A stretch of 64,000 nt of DNA from Sediminibacterium sp. C3 (lineage in GTDB: Bacteria > Bacteroidota > Bacteroidia > Chitinophagales > Chitinophagaceae): contig NZ_KI669560.1 of the NCBI RefSeq assembly GCF_000508085.1, forward strand, positions 2,809,114 through 2,873,113. The letters are read 5' to 3'. The position numbers and the translations under genes were made by a program. Each line of letters starts with the position of its first letter. Position 1 is the first letter of the stretch. Below are positions 19,701-27,719 of the stretch, piece after piece. The notes under the pieces are model-generated. The model was not told where the DNA came from, did not search any database, and saw only the letters and a program-made list of their open reading frames with translations.

Positions 19701-20168
19701 CTATGATTTTACTTCAAATGCAAGCTGACGGCCAGCTAATTTAGCCTTGTTATCCAAGCTGGAACCAACGCCAATTCCAACAGCAATGCCAATTGGCAGG
19801 CCAATTCCAAGCATACCCATATTACCCATAGATAAACCAAAAGCTACTCCGATAGGCAAACCAAAAGTAGACATACCCATTATCATCCAAAGTTTTCTGT
19901 AATGGTTTACAGGAACAATCTTTTCTTCTTTTTCAAGCAATTTCAGAATCGCGGTTTGTGCTTTTTTGATAGACTGTAGCAAACTGTCGCTATTAGAATC
20001 AGAGATAGCATTTACTGCTGTTATTTCCTTAGAAATGTCAGCTGCAGTGTTATCTGCAATAGCATGTTGCTCAATGGCTCCTAAAAGGCTTTCCAGTTGT
20101 TGAAAGCTTTTTTGTAATTTAATGGAGCCGGAAATCGTAGGCCTGGGTTCTAATTTCACAAGGTTCAT
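19701..20168 (-). CDS. protein of unknown function with glycine-zipper membrane hairpin
   Basis: 155 residues. The first 90 are charged and helical without a signal peptide. Then come two glycine-rich hydrophobic segments, STFGLPIGVAFGLSMG and IGLPIGIAVGIGVGS, that look like a glycine-zipper hairpin, and a short basic tail. It is probably an inner-membrane protein with a cytoplasmic N-terminal helix. I do not recognise the family. It lies just upstream of the tetR gene on the same strand, but the TetR operator between them suggests a separate unit. Confidence 0.7.
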   Translation of the reverse strand: MNLVKLEPRPTISGSIKLQKSFQQLESLLGAIEQHAIADNTAADISKEITAVNAISDSNSDSLLQSIKKAQTAILKLLEKEEKIVPVNHYRKLWMIMGMSTFGLPIGVAFGLSMGNMGMLGIGLPIGIAVGIGVGSSLDNKAKLAGRQLAFEVKS

Positions 20169-20200
20169 ATGATAAATATAAAATATTTCAACTTGTACTT

Positions 20201-21475
20201 ATGCATCTATTATTTGCAATAACACTATGGGCGGGCATGATTGATACCGCGCCAAAACCGAAATTCAAACTCATACCCGCCCCCAAAGTAATATTCAATT
20301 CCTTTGTGGATTGCAATATGGCGGAAGTATGGGTAGGTGATACTTTCCGGATATTTCCCGGCAAATACGGAGAAGACCCGCTTTGGGGCTATGCGAAAGA
20401 TTTAAAATATTCAGATGGCCCGAATGCGAATGTGGTTTTCCAAAATCCTGCTGAGAAATTTATCAATCCCAAAATGCCACCCAATGTTCCGATTGGCAAA
20501 AAAGGATTGCATGGCGCTGTTTGGTTCGAGACGGTTTATCAAGACAAAAAAGATGCTACTGGAAAAACCTTGTATGCATTGTATCACAATGAAAACTATC
20601 CCATCACATTGCCCTATAATCCTAAGACCAAAGAAGGTTATACAAACAGTAAACTTTGGCCGCAGGGATTAACAGGGCCGGAAAGTCCGGCAGCAGTCTG
20701 CAGAATCGGAATCATGAAATCGTTGGATGGTGGAAAATCATGGGAAAACAAAGGCATTATTCTAGAGGATCTGGACTCAAGAATGATTTTAAAACCGCAC
20801 AATACTTCCAACACATTTGCCGGAGGGGTAGGCGACCCTTCCGCTGTTGCCAGTGGCGAATACCTCTATGTGTTTTACGGAGAGTATGGATATCCCGGCG
20901 TGTATAATCCCTCCACATACAACCCTTCAGTGGAAGCAGCAGGACAATGCATCAGCATAGCAAGAATTGCTTTAAAAGATTTAGACAATCCGGTAGGCAA
21001 AGCCAAACGCTGGGATGGCAAAGGATTCACGATTGCACATAATAGTTTTGGGAAGCCTGTACCATCTTTACAAATACCGTTGTCTGAAAAGGGGGGTCCA
21101 GCTTCCTCCCCAACAGGTGGATTTCACTGGGGACCTTCTGTTAGCTGGAACACTTATTTAAATTGCTGGGTTATGCTGATGGGAAGAGTGGAAGGCAAAT
21201 CCTGGATTGGCGACAAAATTTACATTTCCTTCAATCCAAATAAAGACCTGGGTATTGGCAACAATAGTCAGCAATGGACTAAGCCTGAATTGTTATTTCA
21301 GAAACCTGGATATATTCTATGGTATCCTTCTTTACAACCACTCGATACAGAAGAAGACATCAGAGAAAAAAACACTTCTACTCGTCTGGGAAAACGCTCC
21401 AGATTTTTTGTAAAAAGAATTAAACCGGAAGACGACTCCTATGCATCAGAGCATATTATTGAATTTGAAAAATAG
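20201..21475 (+). CDS. secreted beta-propeller-like protein with an Asp-box (glycosidase-like)
   Basis: 424 residues with a short hydrophobic start (MHLLFAITLWAGMI). A classical Asp-box, SLDGGKSWENKG, sits near residue 180 and strand-loop repeats rich in W, G and Y follow, as in five- or six-bladed propellers of sialidase or GH43-like enzymes. Catalytic residues cannot be assigned with confidence. It stands alone on the plus strand between minus-strand genes and ends 15 nt from the convergent M1 peptidase gene. Function remains open: glycan hydrolysis or binding. Confidence 0.6.
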   Translation: MHLLFAITLWAGMIDTAPKPKFKLIPAPKVIFNSFVDCNMAEVWVGDTFRIFPGKYGEDPLWGYAKDLKYSDGPNANVVFQNPAEKFINPKMPPNVPIGKKGLHGAVWFETVYQDKKDATGKTLYALYHNENYPITLPYNPKTKEGYTNSKLWPQGLTGPESPAAVCRIGIMKSLDGGKSWENKGIILEDLDSRMILKPHNTSNTFAGGVGDPSAVASGEYLYVFYGEYGYPGVYNPSTYNPSVEAAGQCISIARIALKDLDNPVGKAKRWDGKGFTIAHNSFGKPVPSLQIPLSEKGGPASSPTGGFHWGPSVSWNTYLNCWVMLMGRVEGKSWIGDKIYISFNPNKDLGIGNNSQQWTKPELLFQKPGYILWYPSLQPLDTEEDIREKNTSTRLGKRSRFFVKRIKPEDDSYASEHIIEFEK

Positions 21476-21490
21476 AAGTTGACGGTAAGA

Positions 21491-23125
21491 CTATTGTTTA
21501 TCATTTACGATACCCAATAAACGATTGTTAGGATCAACCACCAACTTTTCAACCGGCGTCTTTATATCAAATTCGAAAGTCTGTTGTTGTTTGTTGAATG
21601 TTACTTTCAGTATGTTGGCTTTTGCATTATCTTTTGTGTAATAAGCAATCTCTAAAGGAAGGTCAAAAATGATATCGCCCGATTGGGTTTGACTCAATAC
21701 AACTTTCAATTTCTTTTGATTGGCATCATACTGCCAGCCAGCCTGAATAACAGGGTTTGTGGGCTGATACAACCATTGCTTAAAAAAGGGTTCCAGATTT
21801 TTACCAGATGCTTTTTCCATTTCAATTCTAAAAAGTTGGGTTGTTGCATTTGCGTTGTAATACTTTTTATAATAAGACTGAATTCCTTTTTGAAAAGCGG
21901 CGTCACCTATCAGCATCCTTAGCATATGCAAGATCCAGGCTCCTTTCTGATAGGTTAAATTATTGGTTACGGGTTCTTTTTCGGCAGTTCTGTCCGCCAC
22001 AATACTATATTTAGGCCATTTGGGTGATATATCCAATACCGTCTTCTTTGCCTTCTGTAATCCTTTCTGAAATTCGTCCTTACCATAAGCATGTTCAATA
22101 AAAAGTAAAGTAAAATACGTTGCAAAACCTTCACTTAACCAGGCATCGTCCCAGGTGGTTTCAGTTACCGCATTACCAAACCACTGATGGGCAATTTCGT
22201 GTATTACCACATTTCTGGTTCGTTCATCCCGTTTCCCATTCACCAAATCCTCTCCGTAAAAAATGGCAGATGAGGTTTCCATTCCACCATTCACACTGGG
22301 AGTTTGAATATTAGCCAGCTTTTCATAGGCAAAAGGTCCCACGTATTTTGTATAAAACTCAAGCACTTGTTTGGTAGGTTCGGCAAAATCATAAAAACCT
22401 GCTTCTCTGTTTTTTGAATAGACCCAGGTTTGAATAGACTTACCTTCGAACTGATCCACATATTGAACTGCAAATTCTGCCACTCCCAACACAAATAACC
22501 AGCTGGAAACTGGCACCGATTGTTTCCAGTGCGTTAATCTTTTATTGTTTCCTAAATCGGATTCTTCGAGCAACAAACCATTGGACACTACTTTATATTT
22601 AGCAGGTGCAGTAACAATAAATTCAGAAGTGGCTTTATCATAAGGATGATCAATAGTGGGCAACCAGTGCCGGGTTCTGTTGGGCCAGTTTTCATTAAAG
22701 AAACTACGGTCACCAAATTTAGTGGCACCTATTCTGAATCCGTCGAAAGGAACTCCATGGTACTGAATAGTAAAAACCAATTCATCGCCTTTTGATGTTG
22801 GCTTGGCAAGCTGAATGTTAAGTTCATCATTAAGGTGATTGAACTGCAGTGCATTATTGCCAATATAGATAGCATCCACTTTCATTCCCTTGTCTTGTCG
22901 CTGAGCGGTTGCGTTAGCAAGGTCCAAACGGAATTGTGCAATACCTTCTTTATCAAAACGAACTTTCACTTGCGTCTTACCCTTTATTTCATTGGTACTG
23001 TCCGATAAAATCAGCTCAAATGAATAATGAAGTACATCGATATTTTTATTAATGGGATAATGATCGGCCCAAAGACAGAATGGAATAAACAATAGTAAAA
23101 GGGATGTGCAAATTGGCTTTCTCAT
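21491..23125 (-). CDS. secreted M1 family metallopeptidase
   Basis: 544 residues with signal peptide (cleavage near LWADH). The zinc site is complete: HEIAHQWFGN with H309, E310 and H313, and the third ligand E332 in WLSEGFATYF. Substrate-site NGGMETSSAI replaces the usual GxMEN. The protein has the N-terminal beta-saddle and the catalytic domain but is shorter than full aminopeptidase N (about 850), ending with a small beta-sandwich, as in many Bacteroidota M1 peptidases. It probably trims peptides in the periplasm or outside the cell. Confidence 0.93.
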   Translation of the reverse strand: MRKPICTSLLLLFIPFCLWADHYPINKNIDVLHYSFELILSDSTNEIKGKTQVKVRFDKEGIAQFRLDLANATAQRQDKGMKVDAIYIGNNALQFNHLNDELNIQLAKPTSKGDELVFTIQYHGVPFDGFRIGATKFGDRSFFNENWPNRTRHWLPTIDHPYDKATSEFIVTAPAKYKVVSNGLLLEESDLGNNKRLTHWKQSVPVSSWLFVLGVAEFAVQYVDQFEGKSIQTWVYSKNREAGFYDFAEPTKQVLEFYTKYVGPFAYEKLANIQTPSVNGGMETSSAIFYGEDLVNGKRDERTRNVVIHEIAHQWFGNAVTETTWDDAWLSEGFATYFTLLFIEHAYGKDEFQKGLQKAKKTVLDISPKWPKYSIVADRTAEKEPVTNNLTYQKGAWILHMLRMLIGDAAFQKGIQSYYKKYYNANATTQLFRIEMEKASGKNLEPFFKQWLYQPTNPVIQAGWQYDANQKKLKVVLSQTQSGDIIFDLPLEIAYYTKDNAKANILKVTFNKQQQTFEFDIKTPVEKLVVDPNNRLLGIVNDKQ

Positions 23126-23133
23126 TTTGTGCG

Positions 23134-23165
23134 TTTGATACCCAGTAATTTACTGATTATATTTA
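23134..23165 (+). promoter_or_regulatory. Bacteroidota-type promoter for the esterase gene
   Basis: TTTG at 23134-23137, 20 nt, then TATATTTA at 23158-23165, one change from TAnnTTTG. A start near 23172 supports the ATG at 23188 over the TTG at 23173 as the translation start. Confidence 0.5.
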
Positions 23166-23187
23166 ACTTCAGTTGAATATTAAACAG

Positions 23188-24096
23188 ATGAAACAAGCAT
23201 TTACGATACTATTTTCATTCTTTATGACAAGTACCTGGGCACAAAATGAAATACCATTATACAAAGGGAAAATACCCAAATCAAAAGAATGCAGTCTGGA
23301 AAATAAAACACAGATAAATCAATGGGGACAGGAAGTGTACACAAAAGTTAACAACCCTACCCTTACCATTTATAAAGCCCCTGAATTGAATACCAACCAA
23401 ACTGCGGTTTTAATTTTACCGGGAGGTGGATATACTATTTTAGCAGCCAATCACGAAGGTCATGATGTGGCCAAAGCTTTCAATTCAATCGGGGTTACCG
23501 CTTTCGTGTTAAAATACAGATTGCCCAACGACACCTGCATGTTTAATAAAGAGTGGGTGCCATTTATTGATGCACAAGCTGCCATGAAATGGATCCGAGA
23601 CCATGCCACAGAATATGGAATCCATCCCGATAAAATTGGAATTATTGGATTTTCTGCAGGCGGTCATCTGGCCAGTACTTTGGCCACCCAATATCAACTC
23701 AACCTGAATGACCAGGGATCACGCACCACCGCCAGACCTAATTTCGCCATCCTGGGTTACCCCGTTATCAGCATGGAGGACGGCATTGGTCATGAGGGTT
23801 CCAGAATTAAACTACTAGGAAAAGAGGCTACTAAGGCAAGCAGGGATCAATTCTCTTCGCATCTGCAGGTAAGCAGGTTTAGCCCTCCTACTTTTCTTTT
23901 TCATGCCAAGGACGATACAACCGTTCCCGTAGAAAACAGTTTACAAATGAAAGCTGCATTGGATGCCCAGAAAATTCCTGCTGAATTATTACTGATGGAT
24001 AAAGGCGGACATGGTTTTGGACTATATAACAAAGAAGAAGCTACCGACTGGTTTAAAGTGTTACAAGTATGGATGAAAGCACAGGGTGTTTTATAA
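23188..24096 (+). CDS. secreted alpha/beta hydrolase (acetyl-xylan-esterase-like)
   Basis: 302 residues from ATG 23188, with signal peptide ending TSTWAQ. Alpha/beta-hydrolase landmarks are the oxyanion LPGGGYTILAANHEG, the nucleophile elbow GFSAGGHLAS, the acid in FHAKDDTTVPVENS and the histidine in KGGHGFGLY. This pattern matches BD-FAE / acetyl-xylan-esterase-like carbohydrate esterases. It would deacetylate plant or algal polysaccharide fragments (inference). Its end overlaps the convergent DUF1801 gene by 6 nt. Confidence 0.88.
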   Translation: MKQAFTILFSFFMTSTWAQNEIPLYKGKIPKSKECSLENKTQINQWGQEVYTKVNNPTLTIYKAPELNTNQTAVLILPGGGYTILAANHEGHDVAKAFNSIGVTAFVLKYRLPNDTCMFNKEWVPFIDAQAAMKWIRDHATEYGIHPDKIGIIGFSAGGHLASTLATQYQLNLNDQGSRTTARPNFAILGYPVISMEDGIGHEGSRIKLLGKEATKASRDQFSSHLQVSRFSPPTFLFHAKDDTTVPVENSLQMKAALDAQKIPAELLLMDKGGHGFGLYNKEEATDWFKVLQVWMKAQGVL

Positions 24097-24447
24097 TATT
24101 TCATTTGCTCTGAACAGCACCATCTCTGTAATCAATGAAAGAGGAAGTGGCTGATCTAAGGGAAACTGAACGGCACCTTTTGACGTTTTATAGGAAGCCA
24201 GTTCTTTGGCAAAATGCAGAATGGGGTTGGGAGTTGGATAAAAGCCAATATGATTTTTATTCACCGCATAATAAGCCAGCGGCTTTTTTAATTTAAAGGC
24301 AGGCATACCATAACTGATTCCTTCAGTAGCCTGAGGAGCCGCTTTTTGAATTGCCATTCTGAGTTGCTGCAATTTTTTCTGAATGGCCGCATCAAAACAT
24401 TGATGGTATTCATCAATGGTATGGTATTGTAATTGGCGTTTATTCAT
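24091..24447 (-). CDS. DUF1801/YdhG family protein
   Basis: 118 residues. The family pattern is clear: TIDEYHQCFDAAIQKKLQQL, APQATEGISYGMPAF, a hydrophobic LAYYAVNKNHIGFYP strand and the C-terminal GAVQFPLDQPLP. Some relatives are described as iron chaperones, but a general function is not established. It is soluble and cytoplasmic, and it lies 10 nt downstream of the metallo-beta-lactamase fusion gene on the same strand. Confidence 0.85.
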   Translation of the reverse strand: MNKRQLQYHTIDEYHQCFDAAIQKKLQQLRMAIQKAAPQATEGISYGMPAFKLKKPLAYYAVNKNHIGFYPTPNPILHFAKELASYKTSKGAVQFPLDQPLPLSLITEMVLFRANEIL

Positions 24448-24457
24448 TCTTGTAAAG

Positions 24458-25507
24458 TTATTTAACCCAATAGTCTACAACCGTTACTTTATCTAAAATA
24501 TTCGGCAATAATTTTGTGAACGCCTGATGTATAGGATGAATTAAATACGCATCTCTGTCTTTCTCACTGGAGAATGTCAACAAAAAGCAATGCGTTAAAC
24601 CCTGATTCAGATTTTCCGGACTATTGTTTACCCCCCATTCAAACTTTTTAATCAAATTAATTTGCCCGGGTAAAGCCTCAAATGCCCTGATGGCCGCCGC
24701 AACGGAATCCTTATTGGAATTTGCTTTCCATCCAAATAAAACCACATGACGCAATGCTTTTTCTACATTCAGTTCCTTCGCCATCCTGATAGAATTGCTT
24801 AAAGAATTAATATCCCGCCAGTCACTATGGGTAGTAATGATAAAATTAGGATTGGGATATTTCTTTTGAACTTTAAGAAGTGTATTTGCATATTCCTGTG
24901 TATTCCCGTCCCCGAGAAATCCCAGGTTATCATCCTTCGCCCCTTTGATTAAACAGCCTCCCAGTAAAATCCTTTCTTTGGGAAACCAGATAACTATATT
25001 ATCCTGTGTATGCCCTTCGCCGGGATAATAAAGTTCGAATTTGTATTGATCAATGGTAAAACTGGTGTCTTTCTGCATTAGAAATTCTGCTCTTTTAGCA
25101 TTGTTCTTTTTACTCAACAAATCAGTAAGTGCAGTTGTGTAGGTTGCAATACCAGCTTTGCGATAATATTCCAATCCAGCTGTTTTATCGCTATGCCAAT
25201 GGGTAGCCAATGCCATCAATACTTTCTTTTGATGTCTTTTATAAATACTATCGAGCAAGGGCTGAAACTGAGTAGTATCCCAGGGCGTATCAAATAGCAC
25301 TACTCCTTTTTTGGTAACCAGGTAAACACCGTTTGCCCTTACTTTACTATCCTGATAAGTATTGTAAGTTGTGTACACGTAAAAATCACCCTTCAGCTGT
25401 TCAATATGCAGCTTTTGATTAGACTGTGCGTTTGACGAAAAGGACTGACCCGCTAAAAAAAGAATCAAAGCAAAGCAGCTTATCAGCTTTTGGTTAATGA
25501 AAAACAT
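24458..25507 (-). CDS. B1-type metallo-beta-lactamase fused to a C-terminal Dabb domain
   Basis: 349 residues: signal peptide to about residue 28, a metallo-beta-lactamase fold (about 33-240), then a Dabb (stress-responsive A/B barrel) domain (about 250-349). All six B1 zinc ligands are present: H103, H105 and D107 in ATHWHSDKTAG, H166 in GEGHTQDN, C185 in LLGGCLIK and H227 in ITTHSDW. The Dabb part starts LRHVVLFGW and contains HPIHQAF, both typical. B1 enzymes hydrolyse beta-lactams, but this protein could have another substrate. The fusion is unusual for either family as I know them. Confidence 0.88.
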   Translation of the reverse strand: MFFINQKLISCFALILFLAGQSFSSNAQSNQKLHIEQLKGDFYVYTTYNTYQDSKVRANGVYLVTKKGVVLFDTPWDTTQFQPLLDSIYKRHQKKVLMALATHWHSDKTAGLEYYRKAGIATYTTALTDLLSKKNNAKRAEFLMQKDTSFTIDQYKFELYYPGEGHTQDNIVIWFPKERILLGGCLIKGAKDDNLGFLGDGNTQEYANTLLKVQKKYPNPNFIITTHSDWRDINSLSNSIRMAKELNVEKALRHVVLFGWKANSNKDSVAAAIRAFEALPGQINLIKKFEWGVNNSPENLNQGLTHCFLLTFSSEKDRDAYLIHPIHQAFTKLLPNILDKVTVVDYWVK

Positions 25508-25529
25508 GTATTTAATTTTAATAATCGTA

Positions 25530-25727
25530 CTATTTAGACTTCATTGCTTTAATCAATTTCTCATTACGTTTATCCGCTCTGGCATTCTGCAAAGAGATAA
25601 CAGCCCAGATTGCCGCAGGTATCCATCCTATTAAAGTAATCTGAAGAATAAAACAGATAAAGGCTGTAAATATCCTCCCTCTCAGAAAAAAGGAAAGCGC
25701 GGGAAAGAAAATAGCAATGAGTGTCAT
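25530..25727 (-). CDS. YqaE/Pmp3 family small membrane protein
   Basis: 65 residues with two hydrophobic helices joined by a short loop: FFPALSFFLRGRIFTAF and LIGWIPAAIWAVISL, with the family pattern of an early P and a GW-P-IWA motif. Pmp3 proteins affect membrane potential and stress tolerance in yeast and plants; bacterial roles are unclear. It lies 22 nt upstream of the metallo-beta-lactamase fusion gene on the same strand. Confidence 0.85.
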   Translation of the reverse strand: MTLIAIFFPALSFFLRGRIFTAFICFILQITLIGWIPAAIWAVISLQNARADKRNEKLIKAMKSK

Positions 25728-25808
25728 AAACAGTATTCTTCCATTGTTAATGGATTGAATATACCGATAATTAACAAATCAACACACCCCTTTGCGAATC
25801 ATTTAATA

Positions 25809-26378
25809 TTATTTTATATCTAATTCAAACACACCATCTGTTATTTTTCTTATGCTCGTTGCATTGAAGGTCCCATCTGACTTTTTCAGAACTGCATCAA
25901 AATAGAAACTCCCTTTAATTTTAGTGCCTGTATTAGACTCAATAATGATTTTACCATTCTTTACATGATCCCAACTGGTAAACCATTGATCATAACCATT
26001 GCCATTCCATTTATTGTATTCGGCACTTGCCAGGTATTCCTTATTGGAAACATGTACAGGATCAAAATCATAAGTACCCGGTTTCCAATCTGCCGCAGTA
26101 AGAACTTTACCACTAAAGGGCATTAATGTCAATACAATTGTCTCTTTCCTGTCGGCAGGCTGGCCAACAACCTGTAACATCTTGGTAGAACTAATATACT
26201 TTACCATTGTATATTCTAATGCCGCTTTTGGAAATGCCTGGTTATCAATTTTAGCTGAAAACGGACTGGTTTCTGCATTGATATTGTTGGACGTGCCACT
26301 GTTGCTTTTTGTACATGCACCTAAAAAAATAAAAAAGCCAAAAGAAATCAGGCAAGCTTTTAGATAATTGTATTTCAT
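25809..26378 (-). CDS. lipoprotein of unknown function (DUF6252-like)
   Basis: 189 residues from ATG 26378; the frame is open further upstream but the lipoprotein signal MKYNYLKACLISFGFFIFLGAC fixes the start (lipobox FLGAC). The mature part SPFSAKIDNQAFPKAAL and LTAADWKPGTYDFDP resembles DUF6252-type surface lipoproteins with a beta-sandwich. Function unknown. The promoter region holds a perfect palindrome (26430-26449) that recurs in front of the lipoprotein gene at 38234-39553, so the two may share a regulator. Confidence 0.75.
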   Translation of the reverse strand: MKYNYLKACLISFGFFIFLGACTKSNSGTSNNINAETSPFSAKIDNQAFPKAALEYTMVKYISSTKMLQVVGQPADRKETIVLTLMPFSGKVLTAADWKPGTYDFDPVHVSNKEYLASAEYNKWNGNGYDQWFTSWDHVKNGKIIIESNTGTKIKGSFYFDAVLKKSDGTFNATSIRKITDGVFELDIK

Positions 26379-26429
26379 TTGTAAACATTTAATATTCTGG
26401 CAAAATACCTTCATTAAAAAACGTCGGAC

Positions 26430-26449
26430 AATGGGCTGTTCAGCCCATT
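26430..26449. promoter_or_regulatory. operator-like palindrome, copy 1
   Basis: AATGGGCTGTTCAGCCCATT is a perfect palindrome with 9-bp arms and a TT centre, between two divergent genes. On the minus strand it sits 23 nt before a TATTTTGC element that could be the -7 box of the lipoprotein gene, so it overlaps the -33 position. A near copy with the same 18-nt core length lies at 39625-39642. Confidence 0.55.
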
Positions 26450-26466
26450 TTTCATAAGACTGAAAA

Positions 26467-27063
26467 TTGTATTTTGCAACTATCAAAAAGTCAACCTTTT
26501 CCCTTTATTCGGCAGTCAATTTTTTCTTTGCTGTCTTATTGCCCGGCTATAGTTTATTAATAGGCGACAGTACCATATTTTACCTGATTTACCTGTATTG
26601 GTGGCAAGAGCTATTAGCATCGGCCATTGAAGGGATTTATTATGCAAAAAACCGGCAAGCCTATCCGGAAATTTCAACCAATCCGTTTTGGGCCAGACTT
26701 TTTTTGTTATTCGTGTACTTTGTATTCATCGTTATATTTTTTGGCTTGGTCAGTGATTGGGGGAGCAATCTGCGCATCAAAAAAAATCTTGAAATCTTTT
26801 TGTTCAAAGATGTTTTTTTCATGATAAACCTGGTAGGATTGGTAATGAATGACTGGTTACACAAAAAGTCTGCCACCCAAAAACTTATCATCAGCAACGA
26901 TCCGTTCAAGGGGAGAATGATGGTGATGCATATCTCCATTATATTAGGGGGTGCCACCTTATTTATTGGCAATACAGCCTGGGCTGGATTTCCATTCCTA
27001 TTGATTAAAGCCTATATGGATTTCAAACAGCAAAACAGGGAAATTAAAGCCAATATCCTTTAA
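26467..27063 (+). CDS. multi-pass membrane protein (DUF6498-like)
   Basis: 198 residues with about five membrane helices and WWQELLASAIEG in the second, a pattern resembling DUF6498 proteins. No ATG is available near the start; TTG at 26467 follows an in-frame stop at 26461 and is the first possible start. Function unknown. It is transcribed divergently from the lipoprotein gene and its end overlaps the convergent response regulator gene by 4 nt. Confidence 0.65.
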   Translation: MYFATIKKSTFSLYSAVNFFFAVLLPGYSLLIGDSTIFYLIYLYWWQELLASAIEGIYYAKNRQAYPEISTNPFWARLFLLFVYFVFIVIFFGLVSDWGSNLRIKKNLEIFLFKDVFFMINLVGLVMNDWLHKKSATQKLIISNDPFKGRMMVMHISIILGGATLFIGNTAWAGFPFLLIKAYMDFKQQNREIKANIL

Positions 27064-27719
27064 ATCCATCCCTTGTTTTTGGCCTTCGACAATAACTCGG
27101 TCCGGTTTTGAGCCTGCAATTTTCTATAAATATTTTCAATATGTCTTTTAACCGTAAAAGAAGAGATATACAAAATTTCAGCAATCTGCTTGTTCGTAAG
27201 CCCGGTACTTAAATTCTCTAAAATTTCTTTTTCCCTCAAAGAAAGCACATCTTCTTGCGGTTTCAACTGATTTGCGGGCACCGCATTGTTGTATTCTTTA
27301 AGTACCCGCAAGGCTTTTGCTGCAATAGAAGGCGACATGACTGCTCCCCCGTTCATGGTATCAATAATTGTTTCGTAAACCTTATCAGCCTTGGTCTCTT
27401 TTAGAATATAACTATCTGCTCCTGCTTTAATGGCATTGAAAATAGAATCATCATCATCGTAAATGGTAATCATCACAATCTTAATATGGGGATACTCTTT
27501 TTTTATCAGTCGTGTTGCTTCAATTCCATTCATGACTGGCATTTGAATGTCCATCAATATCATATTAACAGAAGCATCTGACTGAAGCAGCTGAAGCATT
27601 TCTAAACCATTAGCAGCAACGAATTGAATACCAATATCAGGGAAATCATTCAGTTTCTCCTTTAAAGCTCTTTGAGCCGACATATTATCTTCTACAATAG
27701 CTAATTTAATTATTTCCAT
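27060..27719 (-). CDS. NarL/FixJ-type response regulator
   Basis: 219 residues. Receiver domain (1-122) with acidic pair E10-D11, phospho-acceptor D57 in ILMDIQMPVMNG and K in YILKETKAD. The LuxR-type helix-turn-helix follows (about 150-212): LSLREKEILENLSTGLTNKQ and SFTVKRHIENIYRKL. The start overlaps the kinase stop by 10 nt, so the two are translated together. It is the cognate regulator of the kinase just upstream; its targets may include the pullulanase operon it lies in (inference). Confidence 0.95.
   Translation of the reverse strand: MEIIKLAIVEDNMSAQRALKEKLNDFPDIGIQFVAANGLEMLQLLQSDASVNMILMDIQMPVMNGIEATRLIKKEYPHIKIVMITIYDDDDSIFNAIKAGADSYILKETKADKVYETIIDTMNGGAVMSPSIAAKALRVLKEYNNAVPANQLKPQEDVLSLREKEILENLSTGLTNKQIAEILYISSFTVKRHIENIYRKLQAQNRTELLSKAKNKGWI

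Noticed and set aside
26430..26449. The palindrome as a Rho-independent terminator
   Set aside because: It lies between divergent starts, so neither gene ends there, and the similar site at 39625 is likewise upstream of a start codon.
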